Shown here one piece after another: positions 21,721 to 32,049 of a stretch of DNA of 64,000 nucleotides (its first letter is position 1; each line of letters starts with the position of its first letter). The position numbers and the translations under genes were made by a program. The notes under the pieces are model-generated. The model searched no databases and had not been told where the DNA came from. It was given only the letters and a program-made list of their open reading frames with translations. The stretch comes from Micrasema longulum (Eukaryota > Arthropoda > Insecta > Trichoptera > Brachycentridae), in assembly GCA_022494885.1 (NCBI GenBank), contig JAGVSM010000440.1, forward strand, positions 1 to 64,000, in the 5' to 3' direction.

Positions 21721-21909
21721 TATATACAAATATTGAATAACATTTAGTAAAAAAATCATCGTTTATAAATTCATTATATTCGCAGAATCATCCTATCACT
21801 ACATTTCGAATAAACAAGGATGAAAGTCACGCGTAAGATTCGGTTATTTTAATTCTAAATCATTGCCCGCGGTTTTACAACAATTATTTTCAACAATTAT
21901 TTTCTTCAA
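21721..21909. other. Possible 3' UTR of the candidate minus-strand exon
   Basis: Downstream (minus sense) of the stop at 21910 this AT-rich stretch holds an ATTAAA near 21850 on the minus strand. No clear element signature was seen. Confidence 0.25.
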
Positions 21910-22009
21910 CTACTCTTTTGGTGCAACTGGCTCTGGAGCAAGCGCCGTCTCCTCGGCGAGGGGCGCCGAGCTGGTATTTAAATCAACCACACTGTGCTCG
22001 TCTTCAAAT
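21910..22009 (-). CDS. Candidate host terminal exon, product unknown
   Basis: Minus-strand reading after a possible acceptor (CGCAG at 22014-22010) gives an open segment FEDEHSVVDLNTSS, APLAEETALAPEPVAPKE and a TAG stop at 21910-21912. Composition is coding-like: C/G at third positions (GCG, GCC, CTC, GAG) in an AT-rich setting, and an acidic, Ala/Pro-rich tail as found at the C-terminus of many cytosolic tails. The acceptor has a weak pyrimidine tract and no upstream exon was identified. It could instead be part of an unrecognised element. Confidence 0.3.
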
Positions 22010-22719
22010 CTGCGAGTCAAATGCTAATCGCCTTTCTTAAATCTCAAGTTAATTTTCCACTTTTTGTACGTTTGCTATGCAGTCGCGTGTCTACCGGGAA
22101 CTGTAAACACAAGCCGCCTGTCATCCATTGTATACAGATCAGATTCCCATTAAAGCAGATTCACCCAAGATGCTGTTTTTGCGGTGGAGAAATTTGAATT
22201 GTTAATGCCGACTGCGGATGTCTAGGCACAATGGATCGTAGACTTAGAGATGAAAATAATCTAATGAATTTACGAATAGAATAATTAGTAATTTAACGAA
22301 TTCAGTAATTGAACGAATCATTCGTTTCCTGTATAGATTTTTTAAAACATTCGGATGAAAGTTAGTAACTTCGAAACTAACTATTGCAAACAGATTCGCC
22401 GCACAGGCAAAAAAAACGTCCCAAAAAAGTCAGTTTTAAGTTAAAAAATGTCATTCAAAGCGTAAAATTATGTTGTTTAAGATGCAAAAGTTACCAGTTA
22501 GAAAAAAGTTGCGTAAATCGAAATTATTTGTTGTTCGTGAAAAGCAAACGTGTGAATTTCAATAAAATATCAACAGCCGTAAATCAGTAAAAGCAAATAG
22601 AATTTATTGACAGTTTAGACAGATTTTTTTTCATTTTTTTTATTATGATAGTTTTCTTCTTATGAACAATATTTTGTTTGTGCTTAGGTATTTCTATAAT
22701 AAAACATAAAACATATTTA
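22010..22719. other. Unassigned
   Basis: If the exon above is real, this would be intron. A CTGCGGATGTCTAGGCACAA segment near 22211 loosely resembles one near 33150. No element was recognised. Confidence 0.3.
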
Positions 22720-23290
22720 TTTACGGATTTATTCGGTCCATTTAATGGTTAATAATTTATATTATAATATATACAGGTACAATTGGAATAAAATGCAACT
22801 AAAGAAAATTAAAGCTAGGACAAAAAAATAAAATAAAATATTTTGTACAATTTTAATGTTTTCCACATGTACACGAGTATATACGAATATTCTACATTAA
22901 ATAACTTTAAATTACTAAATAAACATGACAGTGTGTGTCACTCTCCAAGTATAATTTATGTAACTACAATATTAATAAATAATATAAAAAATACTGCCCG
23001 AAGACAAGATCAGGTCTGTTTTAGCGATTGTTTAAATCTAGAAAGACTTCCACCAAAAAATTCCAGATGTCTCGCGTTTACAATGCGACACAATCTGGAC
23101 ATCGGAGCATCCAAGCCATAGTTTGTGCTGTGCTGATCGAAGAACAGCACATTAATATTTCGCAACCGGCGGACGGGAACATTGAATGCCACTTGTTCCA
23201 GTAACGATGGTACATCAATTAAACCAATTGGTAAATTAATCATAAATACTGAGTAGATGTTATTTCTACGTTTTTGTAGAATATTTCTTT
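22720..23290 (-). pseudogene. Jockey-like reverse transcriptase tail (family J1), second copy
   Basis: Minus-strand frame: LIDVPSLLEQVAFNVPVRRL, NVLFFDQHSTNYGLD, RLCRIVNARHLEFFGGSLSR and FKQSLKQT with stop at 23010. It is a shorter sister of 21100-21720, followed by the same 3' UTR. About 130 bp of extra AT-rich sequence at 22830-22980 splits the UTR relative to the other copies. Confidence 0.7.
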
Positions 23291-23329
23291 ATGTAAAACA
23301 TATAGACAGCAAAACTTAATAGTTAATCT

Positions 23330-23480
23330 TAAGTCTCTGGTCATGTCAAAAGCGGGCAGAACCAAAGGGCGTGTATGACGAGATGTATGAATGTGGTAGA
23401 AGATAATATAGAAACGTATGCCAGGAAAGACGTGTGTGGCGGTCCATTTTCTCTGCCTACCTGGGCCGCGATTATGAACG
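23330..23480 (+). mobile_element. RTE 3' fragment
   Basis: Reads SGHVKSGQNQRACMTRCMNV and then a degraded terminus with CGGTCCATTTTCTCTGCCTAC near 23440. Closest to the RTE piece at the right edge (63765-64000). Confidence 0.55.
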
Positions 23481-23700
23481 GCTATCTTCATCGGTATATA
23501 CTGAGACGGTATAAACTAATATCGATATTTATGTATGAAAGTGTGTATATTTGAAAGAAAATTCAACGTATCTTCGTCGGTAACCGGCAATTAAGCATGT
23601 TTAGAAAAAAAATGTAACCATATTATATTTTTCACACAGAAAACTCAATTTTACTTTGTGGATAAAATTGAAGATAAACTTTTGACTTCCCATCAGAATA
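23481..23700. repeat. Repeat family D, single unit
   Basis: Shares TTATGTATGAAAGTG, ATCTTCGTCGGTAA and AAAACTCAATTTTACTTTGT blocks with 19380-19640. Confidence 0.5.
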
Positions 23701-23716
23701 TGTACCCAGATAGTAG

Positions 23717-24640
23717 ACACAGACTAGTAGTAACGGACTAACATTAAACCCATCAAAAACTGAACAACTATGGGTGGCTTCAGCCAGCCGACAGAATTTG
23801 ATCCAGGATACGGCCCTACCCAATGTAGGGGGTACCGCTTTACTCACCGTTAAACTATTGGGAGTTTTACTCAATTCTGACCTTTCTCTTGTCGCTCAAA
23901 TTAGTAAAACGATAAGTTCATGCTTCTACCAGCTGAGACAAATTAAATGCATACGCAAAAATTTGCCGGTTGGTCAATTAATGAATGCGTTTGTAGTGTT
24001 TAGAGTCGATTATTGTAATGGTATCTACGCAGGTCTACCAATGAACAAAATGACTCGCCTACAATCTGTATTGAATGCCGCAGCGAGACTTATTTTCGGA
24101 ATCTCTAAGTTCAGTCATATCACTCCACTACTTCGGGAACTACACTGGCTACGTTTTCCACAGAGGGTCGAATACAAACTCTGTTGGCTTATGTATAAGT
24201 CACTGCACAACTCTGCTCCGGAATATCTGAGGGAACTATGCATTCCAGATGAACTAGCTGACAGGCGTCTCACGCTTAGATCAGCTACGTCTACGGCGAG
24301 AGGAAAAGTTATTATACCTCTACGCAAACAGCGCACTAAATTTAGTGAACGCGCATTTGCGGTCGCAGGCCCTATGGCATGGAATGCTCTCCCAGCAGAG
24401 GTGCGAGGCTGTGAAAGTGAAGTGATGTTTCGGAAAAAACTTAAAACCCACTTGTTCTCTAAATCGTTTGAATAAATCCGTAGCATGTGACAACAAAATA
24501 AATTGTTTAAATTAAATTACAAATTTAAAAGCTTCAATTAAATTTATTTAACAATAGAATCACTATGTAAAGCGCCCTTGAGGTATTATATTACGAAAAT
24601 GGCGCTATATATTTATCCATAATAATTAGTAGTAATAAAT
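23717..24640 (+). pseudogene. L2/CR1-type reverse transcriptase C-terminal half with complete 3' UTR
   Basis: The frame is open from a stop at 23714 to a TAA at 24473-24475, about 252 codons without interruption. Blocks in order: NGLTLNPSKTEQLWVAS, LLGVLLNSDLSLVAQISKT, CFYQLRQIKCIRKNLP, FRVDYCNGIYAGLP, LQSVLNAAARLIFGIS, ITPLLRELHWLRFPQRVEYK, LCIPDELADRRLTLRS, FAVAGPMAWNALPAEV and FRKKLKTHLFSKSFE. These are the palm-3'/thumb and tail of L2-type elements. The 3' UTR ends with an AGCGCC...GGCGCT stem at 24571-24606 and ATTTATCC. The catalytic FADD-type region upstream is missing (5' truncation), so it is dead although the frame is clean. A fragment with the same UTR lies at 46508-46770. Confidence 0.85.
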
Positions 24641-24649
24641 TTTAACATC

Positions 24650-24950
24650 CTATTAGAATATGGACCCAGGAGTCTGCATTCTGCCACATTCCGTCCGGAC
24701 ATGGGGGAGATTTGAGTATCTAAATATGAACATCAATATTGCGATCCAGCAACAGGTAAACTTGAATGCAGGTGTGATAAGACCGCGGCCGCAATTAGGG
24801 CGTCGGGACACGGGCCGCATAATGCGGACCGCATTAGTGACGGCGCGGCATGCGGTGCATCGGGCCGCATAATATAGCGCCCCGCTCGGCCGTGTCGGGC
24901 CACGTGTCGAGTGCCGTACGTGATTTAATGCCACAAGACGGCGGCGACTC
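24650..24950. other. GC-rich island with CGGCC/CCGCAT words
   Basis: Bases 24780-24930 are strongly GC- and CpG-rich (GACCGCGGCCGC near 24781; GGGCCGCATAAT repeated near 24813 and 24861). No convincing frame. Could be regulatory or an element head. Confidence 0.3.
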
Positions 24951-25079
24951 TGATATAATTATGTACAGAGATCCTATGCAGTCGCAGAGACACGATGAAA
25001 ATATAAATAAACTATGATTCGAAGCTTTGAAATAAATAAAAAAAGAATCTAAATTTGATGCAGCTGAGGAAAATAATTT

Positions 25080-25760
25080 TCTTCAAAAAAACAAGAGAAT
25101 TTTTTTTTTGTTTGCCGTCCACTACGCTACGATACAATCCCACTTATCCTATCTATCATGTATATGGGGTTTCGCCAGCAAAAAATCAAATCTCAAAGAT
25201 ACAAGTTCTGAGAAACATTCTTGGACAGAAATGGGATTCCCATGTCAAGGATATCTACGGACAGACAAAAGTACTTCCTTTCAAGATGCCACTGCATGGC
25301 ATAACCCATACTATTTTGAATATCGTAAACTTTTCCGCTCACACAAATTTAAAATACACAATACGCGTAACTTGGGGAATTTTCATGTATCTAAGTTCGC
25401 TCAACGAAGTTCGGCAAAAGGTCTCTGGAAAATATTGGCCATTCCGAATCTAATAAACTGCCCGATGAGCCAAAACACGAAAAGTCGAATAGCAAATCCA
25501 AAAGTGTCCCATTTAAAAAGTATTACTTAAATCTTTTTAATAGTGATAGTTATTAATGTAACTTATATAGATGGTGTAAAATACTGTGTTTTCTGTTTCA
25601 TATATTATGTTTTCTTACTATTTCGGATATGATATATTATATATTGTCACAAAAACGTTTTCTTTTTATGTACGGTCCCAAATGAGTTTTTTATAACTCC
25701 TGGGAGCATAATATCTACTATTTGCATTATTTGTTTTATTAATAAATAAAATAAAAATAT
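25080..25760 (+). pseudogene. Jockey/CR1-like reverse transcriptase tail and 3' UTR (family J7)
   Basis: One frame gives FAVHYATIQSHLSYLSCIWG and the next SKIQVLRNILGQKWD, then TKVLPFKMPLHG, so a one-base shift near 25185 splits the thumb. Later blocks: KIHNTRNLGNFHVSKF and AKGLWKILAIPNLI. The pattern 'Y..i.shLsY...iWG' then 'iq.lqnr.l+.i' is typical of the region after the palm. The 3' UTR contains TAACTCCTGGGAGCATAATA, also in 50455-50570, and ends near a TAATAAATAAAATAAAAA run. Confidence 0.65.
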
Positions 25761-25789
25761 ATATAGAAGGCTTGGCATTTACACATTAC

Positions 25790-25990
25790 GTCAGAATGAT
25801 TGTTAGAGTGCGTGAAGTGGCCACTTATACCAGCCAATGACAGGTCACAAGCCCAGTAGATGCCTAAACTTTCATATTAATTCAAAAATGTTTTTTCTCT
25901 CTGTTGCAACCAATTTAGAACTAAATAACTCCCAGGGGAGGATATCCAGCCTCTCTGCAAACATTTGGGCATCCTCAAAACAGTGTTTTA
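25790..25990 (+). repeat. Repeat family C fragment
   Basis: Shows GTGGCCACTTATACCAGCC, AATGACAGGTCACAAGCCC, CTCCCAGGGGAGGATATCC and a terminal GGGCATCCTCAAAACAGTG, in the consensus order. Confidence 0.6.
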
Positions 25991-26289
25991 TTATTTCATT
26001 TTAATTTTTTTTTTAATTTATTAACATAAAAGGCAAATCTGCCTTTTACAAACATTTATAATACTTACATATTTGGCTTAGTATATATATTTTTTTAAAA
26101 CATAAATTTCCTTATACCAAATATTAAAAAAAAAAAATTAAACCTAAAAATTATACAGCATATTCAGTAGAATGTTTAAATAATAAAACATTCTACAGTA
26201 ATACAACAAGAAAATCATAAGTACTGTTTCATTCAGCTGGGCAAAGTGAACAATAAACTGTATATATTATGAAATGCGTGAATAAATAA
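25991..26289. other. AT-rich, unassigned
   Basis: Probably the 3' UTR of the minus-strand fragment that follows; no separate feature seen. Confidence 0.3.
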
Positions 26290-26620
26290 ATATAATTACC
26301 ATTCACCATCTTTGAAAAAGTTCAAAAGGTTTTTTCTATAGGAACAGTACCCTACACTAAATATATCAGATACGTGGGAATAACCATTGCCGAGTTCATG
26401 AAGTCTGTTTAATACGGCATTACAAGTATACACTGTCCGTGAATTGTTGCTACAAAACGGTGGCACCTGTCTAGTCATTCTTCCAGGCACCCTGAAGTTG
26501 ATAAGAGATAATAGTTCGGGGCAATCCCATATTGAATTTACAATTTTGAATAAATTTAAAAGGTCTATAATTTTTCTTCTATCGTTAAGTTTTAACGAAT
26601 TTAATGTTTTTAATTTATGA
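26290..26620 (-). pseudogene. Jockey-like reverse transcriptase tail (family J8)
   Basis: Minus-strand reading: LNDRRKIIDLLNLFKIVNS, IWDCPELLSLINFRVPGRMT, RQVPPFCSNNSRTVYTCNA and then a Cys/Leu-rich tail to a stop at 26296. The DRR..DL..L.K... .DCPELLSLINF.VP.R block is diagnostic of the Jockey/CR1 C-terminus. Confidence 0.65.
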
Positions 26621-26734
26621 ATATAAATTGATTTGCTTTATCTATGGTTAGTTTGGTTTACTTTTCGTTTTGGTTTTGTAATAAGATTTTGGATTTGTGA
26701 ACAGAATAACGATGCGACGTATTTCCTTTTATGG

Positions 26735-26835
26735 AATGTTCTTCACCTCTGTTGAAATGTGTCAATGTAAACAGCTCCCTAGGGGGTTGAATTCAGTCCT
26801 TGTCTACGATAATTGGGACAAACTCAAAACATCGT
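26735..26835 (+). repeat. Repeat family C end fragment
   Basis: CTCTGTTGAAATGTGTC, AACAGCTCCCTAGGGGGTTG and TTGGGACAAACTCAAAACAT match the distal 100 bp of family C (compare 46102-46202). Confidence 0.6.
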
Positions 26836-26899
26836 TACTACATTTTTACCTGTCGTTCTGCGACACCCTAGCGCGGTATATATCCATATATTGTGGTTT

Positions 26900-27115
26900 T
26901 TTATTACTGATTACGTTGTTGCGAGCGAGCGAGCGTGTTACACATAATTTCGGATCTATTTTCAATATGTCTGCTGATCTGGGAGGCGGATTCGGGGCTT
27001 TGTGTGATATGTGTACGTAAATAGGATTCCTTACGCGGAGAACGAAGAGGGGTGAGAACTTATATCCCTGCGGAACACCTTTGGCCGCGTCATCTCGCTC
27101 GGCTAAACTTTGCGT
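26900..27115 (-). pseudogene. Jockey-like reverse transcriptase palm scrap
   Basis: Minus-strand frame carries AAKGVPQGYKFSPLF, recalling the GVPQGS..SP.LF motif, then IYVHISHKAPNPPPRSAD where 'IYTNDIP.TP....' and '.ADD' would fall. The catalytic segment is not intact. The frame also runs through a GAGCGAGCGAGCG run. Weak but the motif order fits. Confidence 0.35.
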
Positions 27116-27227
27116 CACTTTTGTCCAACTCACCGAAGCTCTGTACTAAGTCAATCAACGGCCTAACATTAAAAAATAACACGTTTTTATTTTAACGTAT
27201 CAAAAAAATCTGCGTATTTAATATACT

Positions 27228-27362
27228 AATAATAAATAACGAATGTCTTGAGCAAGTAGAAGAATTTGTGTACCTGGGAAGCATGATTTCAAGAGATGGA
27301 AGAGTATAAAAAGACGTTGAAAGGATATTGAATGCGGGCAACAAAATGAACGGCGCACTATA
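27228..27362 (+). mobile_element. RTE fragment left of a miniature element
   Basis: Reads EQVEEFVYLGSMISRDGRV, a stop, then DVERILNAGNKMNGAL, cut by the TA-flanked miniature at 27363. The same segment with the same cut point occurs at 57738-57871. Confidence 0.65.
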
Positions 27363-27870
27363 GTCCTTAAAATTTAGCTTGATTAAAATGACAGTTGTCA
27401 GCAAAAGTGATGACATAACTCAGTAGTAACGTCTAAGGAGTGATTTATACGAAGAATCATTCGTATCTGGCATGTTATTTTTTTTAAAATACAATGCTTG
27501 ACATGTAAATCAACATAAATGCATAAAATCAGCTTTAAAACTAAAAAAAAAACCTAATTATTAACGACGTTCTTACAAGGTTACATCATCTTGCAAAAAA
27601 GTTAGAGATGGGACAAATTGATCCATGTAAATTGATCGAATAAAAAAATAATTCATTTGATGTTGTTCATGAAAAAAGTATGAATGTCTTATTTTTTGGT
27701 GAATAATTGTATTAAACACACTATAATAGGCTTATTTTTGCGTTTTTATATCAATTTTCGGAAACAGAGTTTCATGATTGCATGAAAAAACTGATAAAAT
27801 CGATTTGATCAGTGATCAGTAATTTCCCATCACTAATGACATTAGTTTGGCAGCTGTCTTTCTAAAGGAC
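27363..27870 (+). mobile_element. TA-flanked miniature inverted-repeat element (Tc1/mariner-type), copy 1
   Basis: The left end GTCCTTAAAATTTAGCTTG and the right end CTAAAGGAC are inverted and flanked by TA (27361-27362 and 27871-27872). The right TIR has lost about 14 bases relative to 57872-58390. No coding capacity. TIR/TA geometry is that of mariner-type miniature elements. Confidence 0.7.
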
Positions 27871-27872
27871 TA

Positions 27873-28235
27873 TAATAATAAATAAAGAATGTCTTAAACA
27901 AGTAGGAGAATTAGTGTACATGGGAAGCATGTTGTCAAGAGATGGAAGAGTAGAAAAATATGTTGAAAGGAGATTGAATGCGAGAAACAAAATAAACGGT
28001 GCACCAAGTGCAGTAATTGCTAATAAAAATATGTCAATCGAAGCTAAACTGGCAGTGCACAACGGAATTTGAGTCCTAACACTTATGAATGGAAGTGAAA
28101 CATGGAACTGGCAGAAGAAGGATGAAAGTCGAGTGAACGCGGTCGAAATGCGATCTCTTAGACGAATGCGTGATAAAATCAATGTATGACAGTGTTACGA
28201 ATGATGAAATCAGAGTTAGTTTCTGAGTAACTTTA
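27873..28235 (+). pseudogene. RTE fragment right of the miniature element
   Basis: Starts again at the same RTE position as the left fragment (AATAATAAATAAAGAATGTC), reading EQ-like QVGELVYMGSMLSRDGRVE, AKLAVHNGI, LTLMNGSETWNW and NAVEMRSLRRMRDK before it fades near 28215. It therefore overlaps, rather than continues, the left fragment. Confidence 0.65.
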
Positions 28236-28799
28236 AAAACTGCGCTAGACCCTTAAGCTTTCGCAATGATACAAAAAAAGTAGCACTCAATGGGCTATTA
28301 TTCGCTGAAATCAGCCTTCAGAGATACTGAGGTGGAAAATTCCTAGGGGTAAAAAAAGTAGTACTCAATGTCTATTAAGGAATCGCCTTTTTAGATTTTC
28401 AATTTTAAGTTGAAAGTTCAAGTCTGACTCGCTCGAACTTCAATTCTGCATTTAGGTCAAAACTTTTGTAGCTTCCATTAATGCGACGAAGCTGATTATT
28501 TTACGCGTAAATGTAATTTAAAAAAAATTAAAAACCGATCCGGTCGAAAATTTTTTAAAACTCATTAAAAAAATCATTACTAGAAAACCACGCAAAATCG
28601 CGAAACATACATGGGGTGATTCGAATACCCCTCAATATGAGACACCTATGAGGGAGTATTATAATTGTTTTTTTTTTTTGTAACTTTTATTGTAAATTTT
28701 TTTAATCATTCTTATGTTGCTGAAATTCCACTCGTCGGTGGGCTTTGTAGCTACAAGACTTTTTGTGATGTTAGCTATCATATTATGTCAATTTTATCA
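28236..28799. other. Unassigned
   Basis: A GTAGTACTCAATG / GTAGCACTCAATG pair near 28282 and 28359 is the only internal repetition noticed. Confidence 0.3.
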
Positions 28800-29180
28800 A
28801 CTATCAAATGTCTAAATTTAGTAAATGAGGTCTAGAATTTCAACCGTCCATGCGCTCAGTAGCTGCAAGACTGGTTGTAATCTAACTTCTATTATATAAA
28901 TTTGTTTTTTTACTTCGTTTTTTAAAATATCGCTTAAACTCTAAACTTTATTGTCAAATAAAAAAATGTAAATAGAGGCTAGATTTCTTACTGTCCATGC
29001 GCTCTGTAGCTGCAAGACATGCTGTAATCTAGCTCCTATATATCATAATTGGAGACAAGGAACTATAATCCCAACCGTCTATGCGCTCTGTAGCTGCGAG
29101 ACGTGCTGGGATATTTATTTAGTGTACAGCACCCTTGGGGTGATTTTCACAAAAATGGCGCTGTATAAATTATCCAAACA
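28800..29180 (+). mobile_element. L2-type 3' UTR with tandem ~60-100-bp units
   Basis: CATGCGCTC.GTAGCTGCAAGAC occurs at about 28850, 28996 and 29080, and the terminal stem AGCACC...GGCGCT lies at 29128-29162, followed by ATAAATTATCC. The same arrangement occurs at 39303-39650. Coding sequence is lost. Confidence 0.65.
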
Positions 29181-29453
29181 TTTATATACCTACATTTTAC
29201 CACCATTTTGGCCACCCTGTATATCAATGGTCATATTATTATCATCTTAGACTGCCCTTTACTTAAAAGTTCTTTAGAATACCTTGTACCCAACAGAACA
29301 AGACTCCATACTACATTTAATTTGCCAGTACCTAGGACTAACTCAAGGAAAAACGACTTTTTCTTTAGAGCATGTCTTTATTAAAATACTGTTCTCTCCG
29401 GTCACGCAGACATTTTTCATCTCTCTTATATGAAATATAGAAAATTTCTCTTA
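29181..29453. other. Unassigned
   Basis: Nothing recognised. Confidence 0.3.
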
Positions 29454-29688
29454 AGCTAGGGTTTCCTAGGACAGCGGTGCCCGTAGTTTAACGGGCGTAG
29501 TGAACGGTGATGCAGTGGACAGCCGTCGTAACGTCACCGTTACGACGGAACGTCATAACGTCACCGTTACGACGGCTATCCACTGCATCGTCGACGTCGT
29601 AACGTCACCGTTACGACGGCTATCCACTGCATCACCGTTCACTACGGCCGTTAAAATACGGGCACCGCTGTCTTAGGAAACCCTAGCT
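29454..29688. mobile_element. Palindromic Harbinger-type miniature element
   Basis: Ends AGCTAGGGTTTCCTAGGACA and TGTCTTAGGAAACCCTAGCT are inverted, and pairing continues inward (GCGGTGCCCGTA / TACGGGCACCGC, GTGAACGGTGATGCAGTG / CACTGCATCACCGTTCAC). A 19-base palindromic-like word AACGTCACCGTTACGACGG recurs three times in the middle. Left flank is TTA, right flank TTC, so the 3-bp target duplication is imperfect. Shares ends with 8978-16384. Confidence 0.7.
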
Positions 29689-30079
29689 TTCGACAGTACA
29701 CCCATTTAGTTTTATGATGTCAGTAATTATGTATGTATTCGTATGTTCATTAATATATTTTTGTACCTTTTACATTATTTTTATGTAACTTTTTTCTTTT
29801 CTTATTCTTTAAATTTAAATTTATCTTGTTTCTATTAACTTTATTTTTATAACTGTAAATAAGTATATGTATTTATTTTTTTTGCAAGTTTTTAAGTGTC
29901 TAACAATTGTTAGTTGCTTTTATTTTGATACCGATAGTGTACTTAATCGATATCTTACACCACTGTGGAAAATTTTTATTGAATGTTTTCACAATTTTCG
30001 TTCATATGAATTCTTATTTTTTTATACAACATATGTAAAAACTGTTGTTTTTTTTTTCCAAGTAAAAATAAATAAATTA
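29689..30079. other. AT-rich, unassigned
   Basis: T-rich; the open frame from 29867 is a composition effect. Confidence 0.35.
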
Positions 30080-30400
30080 TTTTCGCAGCGGTCACGAGCG
30101 AACAGCGGCCGAACTTTCGCATTGTCCCAGCGTTCTGTCCCGCGCGGGCGAGGCTGTTCGAAGAGCCGGGACAAGACAATATGTCTGTTGTATTTCCCGA
30201 GTGTAAGCGATACGCCTTCAAAACGATCTCTTATCTGAGAGAAACAATGCGAGCGCCCGAGTGCTTTCCCCTCGTGTGCGGAGAATGCGCAAGTGCCGCC
30301 CGGGCGCAGTAATAAAGGGAGCACTCGAGTTTAAAATGTAGCGTTATCGCGCGCACATCGGCGTGCGTGGTTCGGAATAAGCATGCCGGCGGAGCGAGAG
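30080..30400. other. GC-rich island with promoter-like looks
   Basis: Strong switch to G+C and CpG, with GCGCGGGCGAGG near 30142, GAGCGCCCGAG near 30252 and TAATAAAGGGAGCACTCGAG at 30310. Open frames exist on both strands with no recognised domain. It could be a host promoter/5' UTR or part of an LTR. Undecided. Confidence 0.3.
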
Positions 30401-31052
30401 ATGGTCTATCGGCGGGGTGCAGTAAAGGATGTTGGAACAGTTAAAAAACACTTGTAAAGAGGACGGGCGTGCTATATCCGACCGATCTCAAGTATTGCGA
30501 GGTTATTTTAAATTCGACTAAAACATGCTGTAATTCATTGCAGCGGAGAGGGAAAGCAGTTTTGTGAAGGGATTTTTCATTATAGAAATTTATAAACGAA
30601 TCAAATTAGTTTTCAAAAATTAAAAGGAAGAAAGATTACCGATTATTAAGAAATTTTAGATCTTCCGGCTTTTCGTAGATCTCTTCGCGACTAAACAGTG
30701 TGGGAGTGTGGGATGAAGTTGGATCGGCATGGTTTAACTCAAAGTCTTATGTCTTTCGTTTCAATGAATATATTGTATACTTCAAATGGTTTTAATTATT
30801 GCTTAGTTAAATAAACAAGTGCCTATTTTTTTTTATTAAAATGTTTTATTTCTCACTTTTTTCAACCCCACGTGTGTTACGCACAACATCATATAAACAA
30901 AAAAACGAATATTTTGGTCATTAAGTGTATGTTGTCCTCAAACATTCATTTAATTCTCTGTAGAGAGAATTTCACAATCGTCCGAAGTCACCACACTTGT
31001 AGTGGCGACTCCGGACGCTTTTCGAAAAGCAGCAAATAAAAAATAGCACGTA
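30401..31052. other. Unassigned
   Basis: No element or frame was recognised. Confidence 0.3.
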
Positions 31053-31427
31053 CAGGGTGTTCTTTAAACCCTGTCACACCCGAAACCACGATAATTAGTA
31101 AGAGCAAGAAGACATATTGGCACATTAAAATATTTTTTTAGAAAGAATAAAATTTACAAAAATAAAGTATCAAATAAAATAACTGGTTGATTACTTCTGC
31201 AGGGGAGAAACGAGGAGGAGGGAGGGGGAAGTCTGATACATTGTCAACTTCACGGCCACGCCCGCCTCAGTTCTCCCCCTCAGAAGTCAGCAACCATTTG
31301 TTTTTTAAAATATTTTATTTTTTTAAATTTTAATTCTTATTCTGAATATTTTTTTTAATATGCTAATATGTCTTCTTGCCCATACTGATCATCGGGGTTT
31401 CGGATGTGACAGGGTTTAAAGAACACT
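31053..31427. mobile_element. Long-hairpin miniature element (family H), copy 1
   Basis: Nearly the whole element is an inverted repeat: CAGGGTGTTCTTTAAACCCT...ACCACGAT at left answers ATCGGGGTTTCGG...AGGGTTTAAAGAACAC at right, and AAGAAGACATATTGGCACAT answers ATGCTAATATGTCTTCTTG. The centre is a G-rich then C-rich stretch. Left flank TA. The second copy is 45036-45345. Confidence 0.7.
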
Positions 31428-32049
31428 TCAAAGATTAACTCGTTAAAATTATTTTTTTTGTATTTTGTCGACCCATAAACTTAAAAAATATACGAAAAAG
31501 TGGCCGGAGCCACCTCGCTCCACGGTACCTCACATTCGTTAGAGAGGTGGCGTTTGATTGAAGATTTTTTCCTCCATGCGAAAAAATAAAGCTCGTGGCC
31601 ACTGCGGAATCAAGAGGCGTCACCAATACGCGAAACACAATGGCCGGAGTGATCCGAGATTATATTTTGTGTGCAAATATTCCACTTTCCGCCGAGTCAA
31701 TATGGGGAGGCGTCGAGTGCTCATTCTCCCCTCGAGATATGCTGAAGTCGTCTACCGCTACTTGGGAATATGACGAATCACTACTCGAAGAAAAATGCGA
31801 TCGGATAAATCAAAACCGTTAATCCGGCCGTACCAAAAGTAGACATAATCCAAACTCTTGATTAAAAAAATGTTCTTGATATCGGGAATTAAGGTGATTC
31901 TAAAGGAAAATATAAAACTTATTATTCATAGATGGAGCTTTTATCATTTTTTATTGTAAAATGCCATTTTACATTAGGTCCTTTTCACAAAATGTTATTT
32001 TTATTTTTTTCATTTAAATTTCATTGATAAACCCTTACGGGTTACATAC
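31428..32049. other. Unassigned, with a less AT-rich segment at 31500-31825
   Basis: A 75-codon frame (31595-31822) reads more protein-like than its neighbours (RDYILCANIPLS, WGGVECSFSPRD, EYDESLLEEKCD) but starts inside a possible repeat and has no recognised domain or splice site. Undecided between a host exon and chance. Confidence 0.25.

Noticed and set aside
29867..30324. Overlapping ~100-codon frames on both strands
   Set aside because: They are open because of the GC-rich island at 30080-30324; neither strand shows a domain and both fit equally well.
30022..30324. Minus-strand 100-codon frame as a gene
   Set aside because: Low-complexity Arg/Leu composition expected from CpG-rich DNA; no start context or family resemblance.
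31595..31822. 75-codon plus-strand frame as a host exon
   Set aside because: Protein-like in parts, but no splice sites, no family resemblance and another frame is open over the same DNA; left as unassigned.
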